Origin: Sweltsa coloradensis
Lineage: Eukaryota > Arthropoda > Insecta > Plecoptera > Chloroperlidae
Length of the DNA stretch: 64,000 nucleotides
Assembly: GCA_024449915.1 (NCBI GenBank)
Contig: JAMZAV010001459.1
Location: 62,001-126,000 of the forward strand
Direction of reading: 5' to 3'
Shown here: one piece after another, positions 9,828 to 21,146 of the stretch
Layout: every line of letters starts with the position of its first letter
How positions within the stretch are numbered: position 1 is the first letter of the stretch
The notes under the pieces: generated by a model
Told to the model about the DNA's origin: nothing
What the model saw: only the letters and a program-made list of their open reading frames with translations
The model's database searches: none
Translations under genes and position numbers: made by a program

Positions 9828-10200
9828 TCCGGGGACCTTGCCCCCCACTTGCCCCCTGGACGACAATGACGACAATGACACCACGAACGATGACGAAGAC
9901 AATGACGACCGAGACGTGAGAACCCCCTTTCCTCCCATATCTCCTAGGCTAGAGTGGTGCGTTATGACTTAACGGTTGACGCGTCTTTAATCTAAATAAA
10001 CAACAACAACAAAAAAACAATGAATCAGCTAGTAGGCATATGTATAGGGGAGTATATTACTCCCCCAAATTATCGAGCCTAAGCGGTCGTTTTTGTTGAC
10101 ATCTCTATGAGAAAACTAACTTTGACAAAGACAATGCCGCTCATGACGTAAGAACCCCCCTTTTCCTCCCCCTTCCCTAGGCTGGTTCTGACCAGACATC
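9828..10200 (+). mobile_element. two HP-SINE fragments (9828-10018; 10019-10200)
   Basis: The first has the central stem through an AAATAAACAACAACAAC end. The second has CAGCTAGTAGG...GAGTATATTACTCC then, after a deletion, the GCTGGTTCTGACCAG hairpin. Confidence 0.65.
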
Positions 10201-10204
10201 CCTT

Positions 10205-10318
10205 AGGCAAACACACAACAAATAACAAACTGACTCAATGCATTAACTTATGATATTACAAGCGACGCAATATGACCTATACCCGGTTGAAGCGCCCTGG
10301 TTTCTTACGTAGTCGTTA
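10205..10318 (+). mobile_element. CGT-LINE 3' end fragment
   Basis: It runs from AAACACACAACAAAT to CCCGGTTGAAGCGCCCTGG and TACGTAGTCGTT. Confidence 0.65.
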
Positions 10319-10359
10319 TACCGGTACTTGTTAGTTCTTTGAATAAGTTTGAACGTTAC

Positions 10360-10670
10360 GAACGATGTCAAAGACGATGACGACCACGACGTGTTAACCC
10401 CCCTTCCTCCCCTTAAACGTAACTGGTTCTGACCAGCATGAAAAAATCCCCCCCCTCCATATCCCCTAGGCTAGAGTGGCGCACTATGACCTAACGGTTG
10501 ACGCGTCCTTAAAGAAAAAAAAAGAAAAAATACCCTATAACATTTGCAATGCTAAATACAAATAAGTAGGCCCCCTATGAACAAATTTTTATCTTTCCTA
10601 CCTTAATTCCTTACACAAGAGTGGCGCATTATGACCTAACGGTTGAGGCGCCCGTTAACCAATTAATAAA
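10360..10670 (+). mobile_element. HP-SINE 3' fragment (10360-10512) and isolated tail (10612-10670)
   Basis: The first piece has the GACGATGACGACC segment, hairpin and tail. The second is only GAGTGGCGCATTATGACC...GCGCCCGTTAACC. Confidence 0.6.
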
Positions 10671-10725
10671 AAGAAAAATAATAGCTGGCATATACGTAAT
10701 TCGCATTCTGGGCCGGGATTCTGTC

Positions 10726-11098
10726 CCCCCGTCTGGGCCCGGGGTAAAATTGGCCCAGAGCATGGCTCTGCTAATCGTAAAGGGCGATTCAAGAGAAAAA
10801 GTCCACCTCGCAAACATCAGCTAGTAAGAGCGGAGTATCTTACACCCCATAACTAGAGGCGAGCTCTGGCAATCGTCGTCGGGGACCTTGTCCCCTTCCC
10901 TTGACGACCCCCCGGCGACGATGACAATGACATAACGAACGATGACAAAGACGATGACGACCGCGACGTGAGAAACCCCCCTTCCTCCCCTTCCCCGTGG
11001 CTGGTTCTGACCAGCATGGGCCCCTCCTCCCCACCCCCCCTTAGGCTAGAGTGGTGCATTATGACCTAACGGTTGAAGCGTCCTTAATCCAAATAACC
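10726..11098 (+). mobile_element. HP-SINE A, complete
   Basis: All inverted-repeat modules are intact. The tail reads GGTTGAAGCGTCCTTAATCC, with GAAG at the position where the LINE end also has GAAG. Confidence 0.82.
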
Positions 11099-11104
11099 GG
11101 GATT

Positions 11105-11714
11105 CTGTCAAGAGTGGATTCAAGCAACGATTGTTGAATTTGCGACATATCTTGGGATGTGGTGCAATATTACAAATTGCGTAGTGCCTGCCTCTCGACT
11201 CTCACGTAGAGACGAGAAATAGTATCATTTAGGCTTAACTCAATAGTAGTCTCATTGAGTATATAACCATCGTAGTATTGTCCTGAATTCGAATAGGCCA
11301 TACACGTCTATAACTCACGGATATGTCTTAACCAGAGAAAAGGTTAAACCAGATGTGACACATAACATGCTTGCAGAATTTACCAAATATGATGCCTTGC
11401 GCACGCAATTTGTACTCTCCCAATCATATGAAGAACTTCTATCATATTATATCGGCGACAAACTTTCTAAATTTCTGATCCAAAAGAAAATTTAATTCAA
11501 ATCATACACATTTCTTTAATTTATTTATTTTCATTCACATACATAACTTTTGTTTTGCTATTAATATCATCAACATCATTTTATTTTGTTATTTATACAC
11601 TTTGAAAACAAAATAATCATCAAACACACCATTAACTCATCTCATCATCTTTCACTATCACATGCGGCACAATATGACCTAACCTGTTGAAGCGCCCTAG
11701 TTTCTCACGTCGTC
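11105..11714 (+). mobile_element. CGT-LINE fragment, ORF2 C-terminus to 3' end
   Basis: It begins in VKSGFKQRLL codons. The Cys-His segment carries deletions and stops, and the 3' UTR continues to GCGCCCTAGTTTCTCACGTCGTCGTC. A degenerate pseudogene. Confidence 0.78.
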
Positions 11715-12036
11715 GTCGCCCGTATTATTTCTCATCACACGTCGTATTGGTTTTTTATAGAATAGTCTTTTCTCTGCGTCGAACAAGTATTGTATGTTCA
11801 TAGTTCCTGAATTTATTCCTATTCTACTGATATTAACTTTGTTTTCCAATAGGAGGGTACATAAACAATTCAAAACTGAATTCAAGATGTTGTTTCTTTC
11901 AATTACATTTAACTATTATCATAAAGATCCGTTTTAAGAGGATTTGAAAGAGAATTCACTAAGTTATTAGATATGGGTTGTGTCCTATATAATATATATG
12001 AAGTATTAAACTAATTGTTGTCTCTCCTGGTTTCAG
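11715..12036 (+). other. presumed intron sequence upstream of microexon
   Basis: The segment is AT-rich with no recognised repeat. Its last ~30 bp contain an ACTAATTG branch-point-like site and a pyrimidine tract ending TTTCAG. Confidence 0.5.
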
Positions 12037-12066
12037 ATTCCGAGCTCTCATCGCTGTCGCATCTTG
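12037..12066 (+). CDS. candidate 30-nt microexon of a host membrane protein gene
   Basis: TTGTTGTCTCTCCTGGTTTCAG precedes the segment and GTGAGTG follows it, so both splice sites match GT-AG consensus well. With entry after one codon base it reads (x)SELSSLSHL and leaves one base (G) at its end. The next candidate exon (33070-33163) starts with AT in the complementary phase, giving GAT (Asp) at the junction. The exon is symmetric (10 codons), so inclusion or skipping keeps frame. It would lie just outside the membrane. The protein is not identified. This rests on splice-site quality and phase agreement, without transcript evidence. Confidence 0.55.
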
Positions 12067-12078
12067 GTGAGTGATTTA

Positions 12079-12404
12079 TCTGGGACAGGGTAGAATCTAC
12101 CTGATCAGTGAGTCGTAAAGGCGACAAAGGAGAAAAAGTCCATCTCGCAAACATCAGCTAGTATGAAGGGTAGTATTTTACTCCCCAAAAATAGAGGCGA
12201 GCTCTGGCAATCGTTGTCGGGGACTTTGCCCCTTTCCCTTGACGACCCCTCGACGACGATGACGACAATGACACCACAAACGATGACGAAGACATTGACG
12301 ACCGCGACGGGAGAAATCCCCCTTCCTCCCCTTACCCGTGGCAGGTTCTGACCAGCATGGGCTCCTCCTCCCCATATCCCCTAGGCCAGAGTGGCGCATT
12401 ATGA
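12079..12404 (+). mobile_element. HP-SINE, diverged head and missing tail
   Basis: It starts 12 bp after the microexon donor site with TCTGGGACAGGGTAGAATC. The head palindrome is broken and the flank GTCGTAAAGGCGACAAAG differs from both subfamilies. It ends at GGCGCATTATGATG. Confidence 0.7.
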
Positions 12405-12574
12405 TGTCGCAGAAGTAAAGCCACAGCCTTGGAATAATGTCGAAACCCTCAGAATAACCACCGCCGCCTTGGCGTCCTTCCAAGTTCTAACTGTGCGTTC
12501 AATTGTTTTCCATTGATTGTCCAGAATCTTTTAGAATGTTGATTAGATTCGTCTCCTTTAGTCACCATAAGATT

Positions 12575-12632
12575 ATCACGGCTGTTAGTTCACGTGATGG
12601 TCAATCACGGCTGTTAGTTCACGTGATGGTCA
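12575..12632 (+). repeat. two tandem 29-bp units
   Basis: A 29-bp unit starting ATCACGGCTGTTAGTTCACG occurs twice in direct succession (12575-12603, 12604-12632) without a mismatch. Confidence 0.9.
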
Positions 12633-13190
12633 CAAGGTCCGTGCAGCGCTCGTACCTCAGGTAAGGCACCTTGACAAGATGATCATGTTCCTTTGACTGA
12701 TGCTGAAGCTGAATATACTCTCGTGGGTTCTCATTTCTATATATTTTTGTTACTTTTGCTATTATTATAACCAATAACATTTTATTTTATTTTATCAACT
12801 TAGAAAACAATATAATCATCCACACACCACAAACTCATTTAATTAACTTTTAATATCACAGGTGGCGCAATATGACCTAACCGGTTGAAGCGCCCTAGTT
12901 TCTCACGTCGTCGTCACAAAAGCGCATGTAGCTCAGGTAAGGCACCTTGACAAGATAAACATGTTCCTTTGACTGATGCTGAAGCTGAATATACTCTCGT
13001 GGGTTCTCATTTCTATATATTTTTTATACTTTTGCTATCACTATAACCAATAACATTTTATTTTATTTTATCAACTTAGAAAACAATATAACCATCAACA
13101 CACCATAAACTCATTTCATCAACTTCTAATATCACAGGTGGCGCAATATGACCTAACCGGTTGAAGCGCCCTAGTTTCTCACGTCGTCGT
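12631..13190 (+). repeat. tandem duplication of unique DNA plus CGT-LINE tail
   Basis: Units 12631-12914 and 12915-13190 share the GGTAAGGCACCTTGACAAGA segment, the CTGATGCTGAAGCTG segment and then the same truncated LINE 3' UTR, each ending CTCACGTCGTCGT. They differ by scattered substitutions and small indels. Sharing of the LINE truncation point shows one insertion followed by duplication. Confidence 0.85.
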
Positions 13191-13194
13191 AAGA

Positions 13195-13540
13195 ATGGTT
13201 CAAGATGAAATACAAATCGACCCAATTCAAGATGGCGATTTGACTTTTTAATTTATGCTTTTTAAATGCAATCAAGTATTTTACTGGATTGTTTGATGTA
13301 GTATTAGTTTGTGCAGCATGGTATTGAACAAACAGAAACAATACGAAGTTGTTGCATAAGGGAATTTAGTCATCATTCGGTGTTAAAGGCTAGAATGCTC
13401 ACCTGTCAACCTGGCGGCAATCTTGAGAACTATTTGGGCTACAAATAGCTCCCATTTATATTCACTTAACATGCAAACTGGAATTTCAAGTTGGTTTCTA
13501 ATTGTCACGGAAGTGGACCACTGATTGCTAATCTAGCCTA
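13195..13540. mobile_element. second copy of the 380-bp TIR element, left end missing
   Basis: It matches 4930-5259 (TTCAAGATGGCGATTT..., GGTATTGAACAAACAGAAAC..., AATTGTCACGGAAGTGGACC) and ends GATTGCTAATCTAGCCTA. The left end is cut at the LINE CGT end. Confidence 0.7.
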
Positions 13541-13744
13541 CAATAGGTGTTCAATATCTATTATTATCTCACTGCATTCAATCCTCTCGTGATAATGTTT
13601 TTTTATTGTGAAATATCTCCAACTGTGATATGTGACGTCACACGACACTTGGATGCGACCTGCTCGTCAATGTAGAGCACTAATAGGCCCTGACACTCTA
13701 GCTTCTCGAGTCATGTGGTGGCTGAATGACGACTGGCTGGTGGT
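13541..13744. other. unassigned spacer
   Basis: No repeat or exon is supported. A TGTGACGTCACAC palindrome lies at about 13631. Confidence 0.35.
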
Positions 13745-13960
13745 ACATTTGTTTTGCTGTTACTATCATCAACATCATTTTCTTTTCTTATATACACTTA
13801 CAAAACAATATAATCATCAAACACATCAACTTTTAATATCACAGGCGGAGCATTATGACCGTACCGGTTGAAGCGCCCTAGTTTCTCACGTAGTCGTTGG
13901 TGGTAAATGAGTAAGTTTCTTAACCGTTGAAGCGCCCTTAATCCGAATAAAAAGTCTCAA
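13745..13960 (+). mobile_element. CGT-LINE 3' end (13745-13896) and isolated tail (13917-13960)
   Basis: The first piece runs from ATTTGTTTTGCTGTTAC to TTTCTCACGTAGTCGTTGG. The second is only ACCGTTGAAGCGCCCTTAATCC, a mix of the LINE-type (GAAGCGCCC) and SINE-type (TTAATCC) endings. Confidence 0.7.
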
Positions 13961-14001
13961 ATACATACTAAATTTAAAGTAGACATTTACATACATTGCG
14001 A

Positions 14002-14352
14002 CCCCATCTGGGCCCGGGGTAGAATTGGCCCAGAACATGGCCTCTGCTCATCGTACAAGGCGATTTAAGAGAAAAATCCATCTCGAAAACATCAGCTAGT
14101 ATTACTCCCGGAAACTAGAGGCGAACTCTGGGAATCGTCGTCTGGGACACCTCCCCTTTCCCTTGACGACCTCCCCGGCGACGATGACAATGACACAATG
14201 AACGATGACAAAGACTATGACGACCGCGACGTGAGAAACCCCCTTCCTCCCCCTACCCGTGGCTGGTTCTGACCAGCATGGGCCCCTCCTCCCCCCACCC
14301 CCCTTAGGCTAGAGTGGTGCATTATGACCTAACGGTTGACGCGTCCTAATAC
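14002..14352 (+). mobile_element. HP-SINE A, complete with small indels
   Basis: The head has CATCTGGG and one extra base in GGCCTCTGC. The tail is CGTCCTAATACAAATAAAAA. Confidence 0.8.
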
Positions 14353-14357
14353 AAATA

Positions 14358-14659
14358 AAAATCTTCCTATCATATGAAGAACTTCTATCAACTACGACAA
14401 ACTTCCTACATTTCTCATCCAAAGTAATCCATATAACCAAATATAACTCACATCATAGACATTTTCTTTAATTTATAAATATTTATATTTTAATAAATGA
14501 CTATTGTTTCGCTATTGCTTTAATCACCATCTTTTAATTTTATTAGAAAACAATATAATCTTTAAAATCACCATTAACACTCATCTCATCAACTTTCAAT
14601 CACAGGCGGCGCAATATGACCTAACCAGTTGAAGCGCCCTAGTTTCTCACGTCGTCGTT
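14358..14659 (+). mobile_element. CGT-LINE 3' fragment
   Basis: It starts in the SYEEL codons with the coding end decayed. The whole 3' UTR follows to CACGTCGTCGTTT. Confidence 0.75.
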
Positions 14660-14868
14660 TAAGTTTATGTTCATATTATTCGATTTGGTTAGTCGGGAAA
14701 CACTCCTGTATACTTATAATGAATACAAGATAAAGTACCGTACTCTGACCTAACCGTTGACGCACCCTTAATCCAAATAAATTCTCACATACATACACAA
14801 TTTATAGTAGACTTTTACCACGTGTACTCTATTATCTGTGCTTTTCCATGTTTAGAGCATGGCTCTGC

Positions 14869-15173
14869 TGATCAAAATTCGTCCACCTACGTCTCGACTC
14901 TCACGTAGAGAAGAGGTGGTATTGTCTAGACTTCGTATAGGGCACACACGCCTAACACACGGATATCTCTTAACCAGAGAAAAGGTTATTCCCATATGTG
15001 ACACATGTGATGTACCTTTAACCGTACATCATATGCTAGCAGAATGTACCAAATATGATGCCTTGCGCATGCAATTTGATCTCTCCCAATCATATGAAGA
15101 ACTTCTATCATATGATAACGGCGACAAACTTTCCAAATTTCTCATCCAAAGTAATCTATTTAACAAACTTTAA
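14869..15173 (+). pseudogene. CGT-LINE ORF2 C-terminal 100 codons
   Basis: An uninterrupted frame holds KIRPPTSRLSRREEVV, RIGHTRLTHGYLLTREK, CDTCDVPLTVHHMLAEC, YDALRMQFDLSQSYEEL and LSKFLIQSNLFNKL-stop. The Cys/His residues are complete. It is the end of a reverse-transcriptase polyprotein and has no start of its own; the open frame's apparent Met comes from the fused SINE scrap. Confidence 0.8.
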
Positions 15174-15397
15174 GTAACTTCATACACATTTCTTTCTTTT
15201 CTTTATTTTCATTTACATACATAACTTTTATTTTGCTATTACTTTCTTCATCTTCAATTTATTTTGTTATTTATACACTTAGAAAACAATCTAATCATCA
15301 AACATACCTGCATTAACTCTTCTAATTTACTTTCATTCACAGGCGGCGCAATATGACCTAACCGGTTGAAGCGCCCTAGTTTCTCACGTCGTCGTTG
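14869..15397 (+). mobile_element. CGT-LINE 3' fragment with the cleanest ORF2 C-terminus
   Basis: A SINE-head scrap (GAGCATGGCTCTGCTGAT) is fused directly to LINE codons at 14869. The copy has an intact coding end and 3' UTR to CTCACGTCGTCGTT, so it is a good reference for the family's last ~530 bp. Confidence 0.82.
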
Positions 15398-15645
15398 ATC
15401 GTTAAGGCGAGGAAAGACATAAAGTCCATCTCACAAACATCAGCTAGTAATTAGGGGTGTACTCACTAACACTAGATGCGAGCTCTCCTTGACGACCTCC
15501 CCGACGACGACGATTAAAACAACACGAACGATGACAAAGACGATGACGATTGCGATGTGAGAAGCCCCCCCCCCTTTCCTCCCCCTACCCGTGGCTGGTT
15601 CTGACCTGCATGGGCTCCTCCTCCCCATTTCCTCTAAAAATATAC
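15398..15645 (+). mobile_element. HP-SINE B fragment with internal deletion
   Basis: GATCGTTAAGGCGAGGAAAG is followed by the cags-cluster region, then a jump to CCTTGACGACCTCCCCGACG. It is cut before the tail. Confidence 0.65.
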
Positions 15646-16072
15646 TGGTAAACCTTTCCTTGTGCATGCCTGAAACGAGAATTTACATTTTTAATTTTTA
15701 ATATATTTTCAATTGTATTGAAGTTAAAATGGTTCAACAAAATCAGTAGTGGATAACGGAGGGGGGGGGGGTTAGTCGTCGGGCGATCGTCATCCCCCAC
15801 TCCACCCTATGAGATTCCTATTTGATTGCGCTGCCAACTAAGACCATCACCTATTTAGCCCAGGTATTATAGATTTTGACATCAACATCCTTAACCTAAT
15901 TAATAAATAATTAAGTGAAGATTTACTTATATCTCAATAATTATTGTTGTTGACAATCGACAAATTGAATTTCCCACAAATTTATTTTCCCGTAAAATAA
16001 ACTTGCAAATGGTTCCCAGTTTGGTTGTGTTAATTTTACACAACAATTGATGTTTAAATCAACTAATTCCCC
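15646..16072. other. AT-rich unassigned segment with an old repeat module
   Basis: A GTGTTAATTTTACACAA palindromic motif here recurs at about 16793, on the other side of the SINE, so both flanks probably belong to one older AT-rich repeat. Confidence 0.4.
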
Positions 16073-16440
16073 CGTCTGGGCCCGGGGTAGAATTGGCCCA
16101 GAGCATGGCCCTGCTAATCGTAATAGGCGATTCAAGAGAAAAAGTCCACCTCGCAAACATCAGCTCGTAAGAAGGGTAGTATATTACTCCCCGAAACTAG
16201 AGGCGAGCGCTGGCAATCGTCGTCGGGGACCTTGCCCCTTCCCTTGACGACCCCCCGGCGACGATGACAATGACACAACGAACGATGACAAAGACAATGA
16301 CGACCGCAACGTGAGAAACCCCCCTTCCTCCCCTTACCCGTGGCTGGTTCTGACCAGCATGCCCCCCCTCCCCCTTAGGCAAGAGCGGTGCATCATTACC
16401 TAACGGTTGACGCGTCCTTAATCCAAATAAACAAAAAAAA
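16073..16440 (+). mobile_element. HP-SINE A, complete
   Basis: The full module order ends AATCCAAATAAAC and A9. Copy-specific changes include GGCCCTGC in the head and GGCGAGCGC. Confidence 0.82.
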
Positions 16441-17025
16441 ATCATTCATTCATTAATTCAATTAACGTGAAAGTAGCATGAACTTTATTTTGGTACTATT
16501 TTTTTAAAACTTTACTCTAATTCTGCACTTAATTACTTAATTAATCGGTAAGTTATAGGATTTTTGTTTCGGGACATGGCATTTTGGATTCATAGGCATT
16601 AAGTCAGTAAAGTGGCATATTTTTAGGATGATCGATCGAGTTAAAGTTATACATAACAATATATGTCAAAAGTGGTATAATATAACTAAAGTGTAATTAA
16701 TTTGGTGATTAATTAATTAAATTAATTATTTTTTGATTAAATATATTCGTCTTAAAACAAGCTAAAAAATGATACCAAGGTCGACCACATTGTGTTAATT
16801 TTACACAATTAACAGAGATTATTGTCATTATATTTATTTAATTGAATTAATTGAATTAATAGGAAAATGATTTGGAATTAATTTTTGAAATTAATAATAT
16901 TTTTTGGTTTATTGTGTTCATATTGTTCTTGTGTGATACACTAGGTGACTTTGGTACGTGAATAAGAAACTGTTAATTGGGATTTAATTAATGCCTAATT
17001 TCATTTATTAATTAATCAAATATTT
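16441..17025. other. AT-rich segment with ATTAATTAATT motifs
   Basis: Repeated ATTAATTAAT words and the GTTAATTTTACACAATTAAC palindrome are visible. There is no coding or RNA-gene signal. Confidence 0.4.
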
Positions 17026-17205
17026 ACCTGGACACATGGGCCTAGAGGGAAATGAACACGCTGATCGGGCTGCTAAGGAAGCTTCCCAGCGTCGCGACGT
17101 TGATTTCAATCTAGTTCCCGTTCCATATGTCAAGAGTGGATTCAAGCAAAGATTGTTGGATTTGCGACAAGCATCCTGGGATGTGGAGCAAAATAACAAA
17201 TTCAC
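17026..17205 (+). pseudogene. CGT-LINE RNase H C-terminal fragment
   Basis: LPGHMGLEGNEHADRAAKEA through DLRQASWDVEQNN is open in one frame. Both ends are truncated, with AT-rich DNA on the left. The distal RNase H Asp region is present, but the catalytic N-terminal part is absent. Confidence 0.75.
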
Positions 17206-17440
17206 ACGCCTTCGCCGAAAAGGGGCGCTATAATGGCCGAAGCTTTCGAATGTTCCCTGGTTTTGAAAATCCGAACTAACCCCTCCCCCCTCCCCCTCCC
17301 CCCAGATACTAAGATATTTTAAGTTCTATATTATGTGAAAATCTTGAAAATTTATCCCATGAATAAAATATACCAAAATTTTGACATTTACACATGCAAA
17401 TTTCATTAATGATAAGTTATAATACAGCAGCCTACACAAT

Positions 17441-17612
17441 CCCCGTCTGGGCCCCGGTAGAATTTGCCCAATAAACCAAAACTCCCCTTACCCGTGGCTG
17501 GTTCTGACCAGCATGCCCCCCCCCCCCCTAGGTTAAAGTGGTGCATTATGACCTAACGGTTGACGCGTCCTTAATCCAAATAATAATAAAAAATAAAAAA
17601 AATACAGCGAAA
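17441..17612 (+). mobile_element. HP-SINE with large internal deletion
   Basis: The head (CCCCGTCTGGGCCCC) jumps directly to AATAAACCAAAACTCCCC and then the hairpin and tail, so about 210 bp are missing. Confidence 0.7.
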
Positions 17613-18109
17613 ACGTTTTAGAAAATCACTGACGGGCAGCCTTCGAAATGTTTGTGAAATATTTCAGCACCCCTCGGAATTTAGAAAACCCGGCTCCCCT
17701 GGTTCAACGTCAACACAAGTAGGTTTAGGTTATCCTCGTAACATCATCATGTAACCACATTTGCAAACGTATTGTCTGTTCGCAGAAGAGCTCAGTCTGG
17801 TTTTCCTGCAAGATGCGGCGTCCACGAAAGTCTTACCTGGCTCCCAAGGTCGTTGACAAATTGAAATTATGCCGCTTCCCTCGCATTTCCAAGTCTCGTT
17901 GATGGATGAGCTTTTTTGGTTAATTGTACCTTAATTTTAATATCCTTTTATTGCTGTTGCGTTTTGTCATTATTTATTTCATGTCGTGTTGTAAAAATAA
18001 GTTAACAATAGTAGGCGGGATCATTTCGAATATCGTTCTTTCGTTGAGAAATACTGAGCGCGATCCGACTGAATTTGATAATAATTATTGTTAAAATAAA
18101 CAAACAACA
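17613..18109. other. unassigned unique segment
   Basis: Mixed composition, with no recognised repeat. A TTCGCAG acceptor-like site at 17783 lacks a matching donor, so no exon is called. Confidence 0.35.
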
Positions 18110-18188
18110 AATCAAATTATTAACTTACAATATATCACAGGCGGCGCAATATGACCTACTAGGTTGAAGCGCCCTAGTTTCTCACGTC
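18110..18188 (+). mobile_element. CGT-LINE terminal fragment
   Basis: Only the last ~80 bp remain, from ATTATTAACTTACAATAT to GCCCTAGTTTCTCACGTC. Confidence 0.7.
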
Positions 18189-18437
18189 ATCTAATTCAGT
18201 TCTTCGTACTTGGTGTTTTTCTCCCACGAAAGATAACAAAGTACTTATTTCTTGTACATAGCCCTTTGCTCCATTTGAGTGTCAATTTTCTATAAGAGAG
18301 TCCTCCAAGTCCAGAAAATTGCTATTTTTGGTTGTATGTCCAAACGTTATCCAAACTTGACAAACAAGCCAAGTTCGAAGACTGGCATCACCTTTCTGAA
18401 TAATCATAAGTGTTGGCGTAGTTCGAATTCGAGTTCG

Positions 18438-18782
18438 AAGAGCATGGCTCTGCTAATCGTAAAAGGCGATTCAAGAGAAAAAGTCCACCTCGCAAACATC
18501 AGCTAGAAAGAGCGGATTTTGCTCCCCGAAACTAGAGGCGAGCTCTAGCAATCGTCGTCGGGGACCTTGCCCCCTTCCCTTGAAGACCCCCCGGCGACGA
18601 TGACAATGACACAACGAACTATGACAAAGACGATGACGACCGCGACGTGAGAAACTCCCCTTCCTCCCCTTACCCGTGGCTGGTTCTGACCAGCATGGGC
18701 CCCTCCTCCCCCCCCTTGGGCTAGAGTGGTGCATTATGACCTAACCGTTGACGCGTCCTTAATCCAAATAAACCAAAAATCG
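18438..18782 (+). mobile_element. HP-SINE A, head-truncated
   Basis: It begins at AGAGCATGGCTCTGC and ends AATAAACCAAAAA. An isolated 60-bp SINE head follows at 18831-18890, which switches to unrelated DNA after GTAAAAGGCGA. Confidence 0.8.
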
Positions 18783-18895
18783 AATAGTACGAACGCACCA
18801 TTTTCGGCTCGAATCATAGTATTCACATGCCCGTCTGGGTCCAGGGTAGAATTGGCCCAGAGCATGGCTCTGCTAATCGTAAAAGGCGAAAAAGG

Positions 18896-19136
18896 CGTAA
18901 GGCTCGGGTCCACGTGCGAGCTATATCCCCCAAGGTTGCATCTCCACGTGTTAGCGGTTTAATGTCCTGACCCCTCGGACTAGACTCTGTAAGATGAGAA
19001 GGTGTTGAGTCTACCTGCCCGGCCTGATGCATCAGCATTCACACCCGAGCTGAGTTCCTAGGACTTATCTTCCTCTAGACAACAACAAAACATGATGATT
19101 GTGCGGCAGCTTTTGATGTGATGCATAATAATAAAC
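18896..19136. other. unassigned spacer
   Basis: No repeat or exon was recognised. Confidence 0.3.
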
Positions 19137-19228
19137 TGCATAGTGTGTTTCGTCCTCCTGCGTCTCGACTCTCACGTAGAGAGGAGGTGGTACTGTAACG
19201 AATTTGAATAGGCCACACACGTCTAACT
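19137..19228 (+). pseudogene. CGT-LINE ORF2 scrap
   Basis: Codons for RPPASRLSRREEVV and GHTRLTH remain, separated by a frameshift and flanked by unrelated DNA. Confidence 0.65.
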
Positions 19229-19261
19229 CACCGATAACAGGTTACAGGCCATTCCTTGCCG

Positions 19262-19738
19262 CTTGCCACCGGCCACCTACCACAATCGTCGTCGGGGACT
19301 CTTCCTCTTCCCTTGACGACCCCTCGACGACGGTGATAATGACACAACATACGATGACAAAAACGATGACGACCGCGACGTGAGAAACCCCCCTTCCTCC
19401 CCTTACCCGTGGCTGGTTCTGATTAGCATGAGCCCCTCCTCCCCACCCCCCTTAGGCTAGAGTGGTGCATTATGACCTTACGGTTGACGCGCCCTCAAAC
19501 CTAATAAACTTCAAATTTAATTAATTTAACAAAATTTAACTAACATCAAATTTATTTTTAATCAAATAAATATGTTTTCCTTTGCTATTACTATCATCAC
19601 TTTTTTTTTCTTTCATAAATTTAGAAAACAATATAATCATCAACCGTACCATGGATTCATTTACTTAAATTACAATATCGCAGGTGGCGCAACACGACCT
19701 AACCGGTTGAAGCGCCCTCGTTTAGCACGTCGTCGTTA
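19262..19738 (+). mobile_element. HP-SINE 3' part (19262-19512) followed by CGT-LINE 3' UTR (19513-19738)
   Basis: The SINE starts in the CGTCGTCGGGGAC stem. The LINE UTR ends GCGCCCTCGTTTAGCACGTCGTCG. Confidence 0.72.
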
Positions 19739-19796
19739 TGCATCATCAGGGACAGATGTCTCCTAACAAGAGGAAAAGATGTGACGCTTGTGATGT

Positions 19797-20700
19797 ACCT
19801 CACCCTTCCTCCCCTTACTTATGGCTAGTTCTGACCAGCATAAGCCCCTCCTCCCCCAACCCCCCTTAGACTAGAGTGGTGCATTATGACCTAACGGTTG
19901 ACGCATCCTTAATCCAAATAAACCAAAAAAAAGGAAGCGAGCTTTAAAGCATATGGCAATCGTCGTCGGGGACCTTGCCCCCTTCCCTTGACGACCCATC
20001 GACGACGAAGACGACAATGACACCACGAACGATGACAAAGACAATGACGACAGCGACGTGAGAACTCTCTTCCCCCCCTTACCCGTGGCTAGTTCTGACC
20101 AGCTTTGCCCCCCCACCCCTAGGTTAGAGTGGTGCGTTATGACCTAACGGTTGACGCGTCCTTAATCCAATTTAACCAAAAAATCTCTCTGAAACTAGAG
20201 GCGAGCTCTGGCATTTGTCGTCGGGGACCTCTCCCCAACCCCTTGACGACCTCCCCGACGACTACGACCATGACAACACGAGCGATGACAAAGACAATGA
20301 CTACCACGACGTGAGAACCCCTCTTTCTTCTCCCCCGTCTGGGCCCGGGGTAGAATTGGCCCAGAGCATGGCTCTGCTAATCGTAAAAGGCGATTCAAGA
20401 GAAAAAGTCCGCCTCGCAAACATCAGCTAGAAAGAGAGGAATATCTTACTCCCCGAAACTAGAGGCGAGCTCTGGCAATCGTCGTCGGGGACCTTGCCCC
20501 CTTCCCTTGACGACCCCCCGGCGACGATGACAATGACACAACGAACGATGACAAAGACGATGACGACCGCGACGTGAGAAACCCCCCCTTCCTCCCCTTA
20601 CCCGTGGCTGGTTCTGACCAGCATGGGCACCTCCTCCCCATATCCCCTTAGGCTAGAGTGGCGCATTACGACCTAAAATAAAAAATAAAAAATGGTTGAC
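19797..20700 (+). mobile_element. cluster of four HP-SINE pieces
   Basis: Pieces are 19797-19935 (3' part), 19943-20185 (centre to tail), 20190-20333 (centre, cut at TTTCTTCT) and 20334-20700 (complete head to GCGCATTACGACC, then an A/T-rich scramble). The last starts inside the C-rich run of the third, so it looks nested, but no clear target duplication was found. Confidence 0.7.
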
Positions 20701-20997
20701 GCGAATCATAATAATATGAAGAACTTCCAGCGACAAACTTTCATAATTTCTCATTCAAAGTAATTTATGTAACACAATTTAATTCTCATCAAACACATTT
20801 CCTTATTTCCATTCAAAAAAATAACTTTTGTTTGCTATTACTTTCATCACCATCATTTTATTTTCTCATGTATGTATAAACTTAGAAAAGAATATAATCA
20901 TCATACTCACTATTAGCTCATCTCATCAACCTTCAATATCAAAGGTGGCGCAATATGACCCAACCGGTTGAAGCGCCCTAGTTTCTCACGTCGTCAT
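20700..20997 (+). mobile_element. CGT-LINE 3' fragment
   Basis: From ATGAAGAACTTCCAGCGACA to CTCACGTCGTCATC. Confidence 0.75.
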
Positions 20998-21146
20998 CAC
21001 TTACTCGTGTTAGAAAAGTGGCCCAGACTGAATGTAAAATTAGGTGAATTTGCCGATCAAGCGAATTTTTAACTGGTGAGACACTTAACACTGTAGAAAA
21101 AGGTGGCACGTGATCGAATAACCTTTTTAATTGAAATAAACTAAAC
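20998..21146. other. unassigned spacer
   Basis: Short unique DNA. Confidence 0.3.

Noticed and set aside
17770..17850. Candidate exon after TTCGCAG
   Set aside because: No GT donor follows in a sensible position and no frame is maintained.
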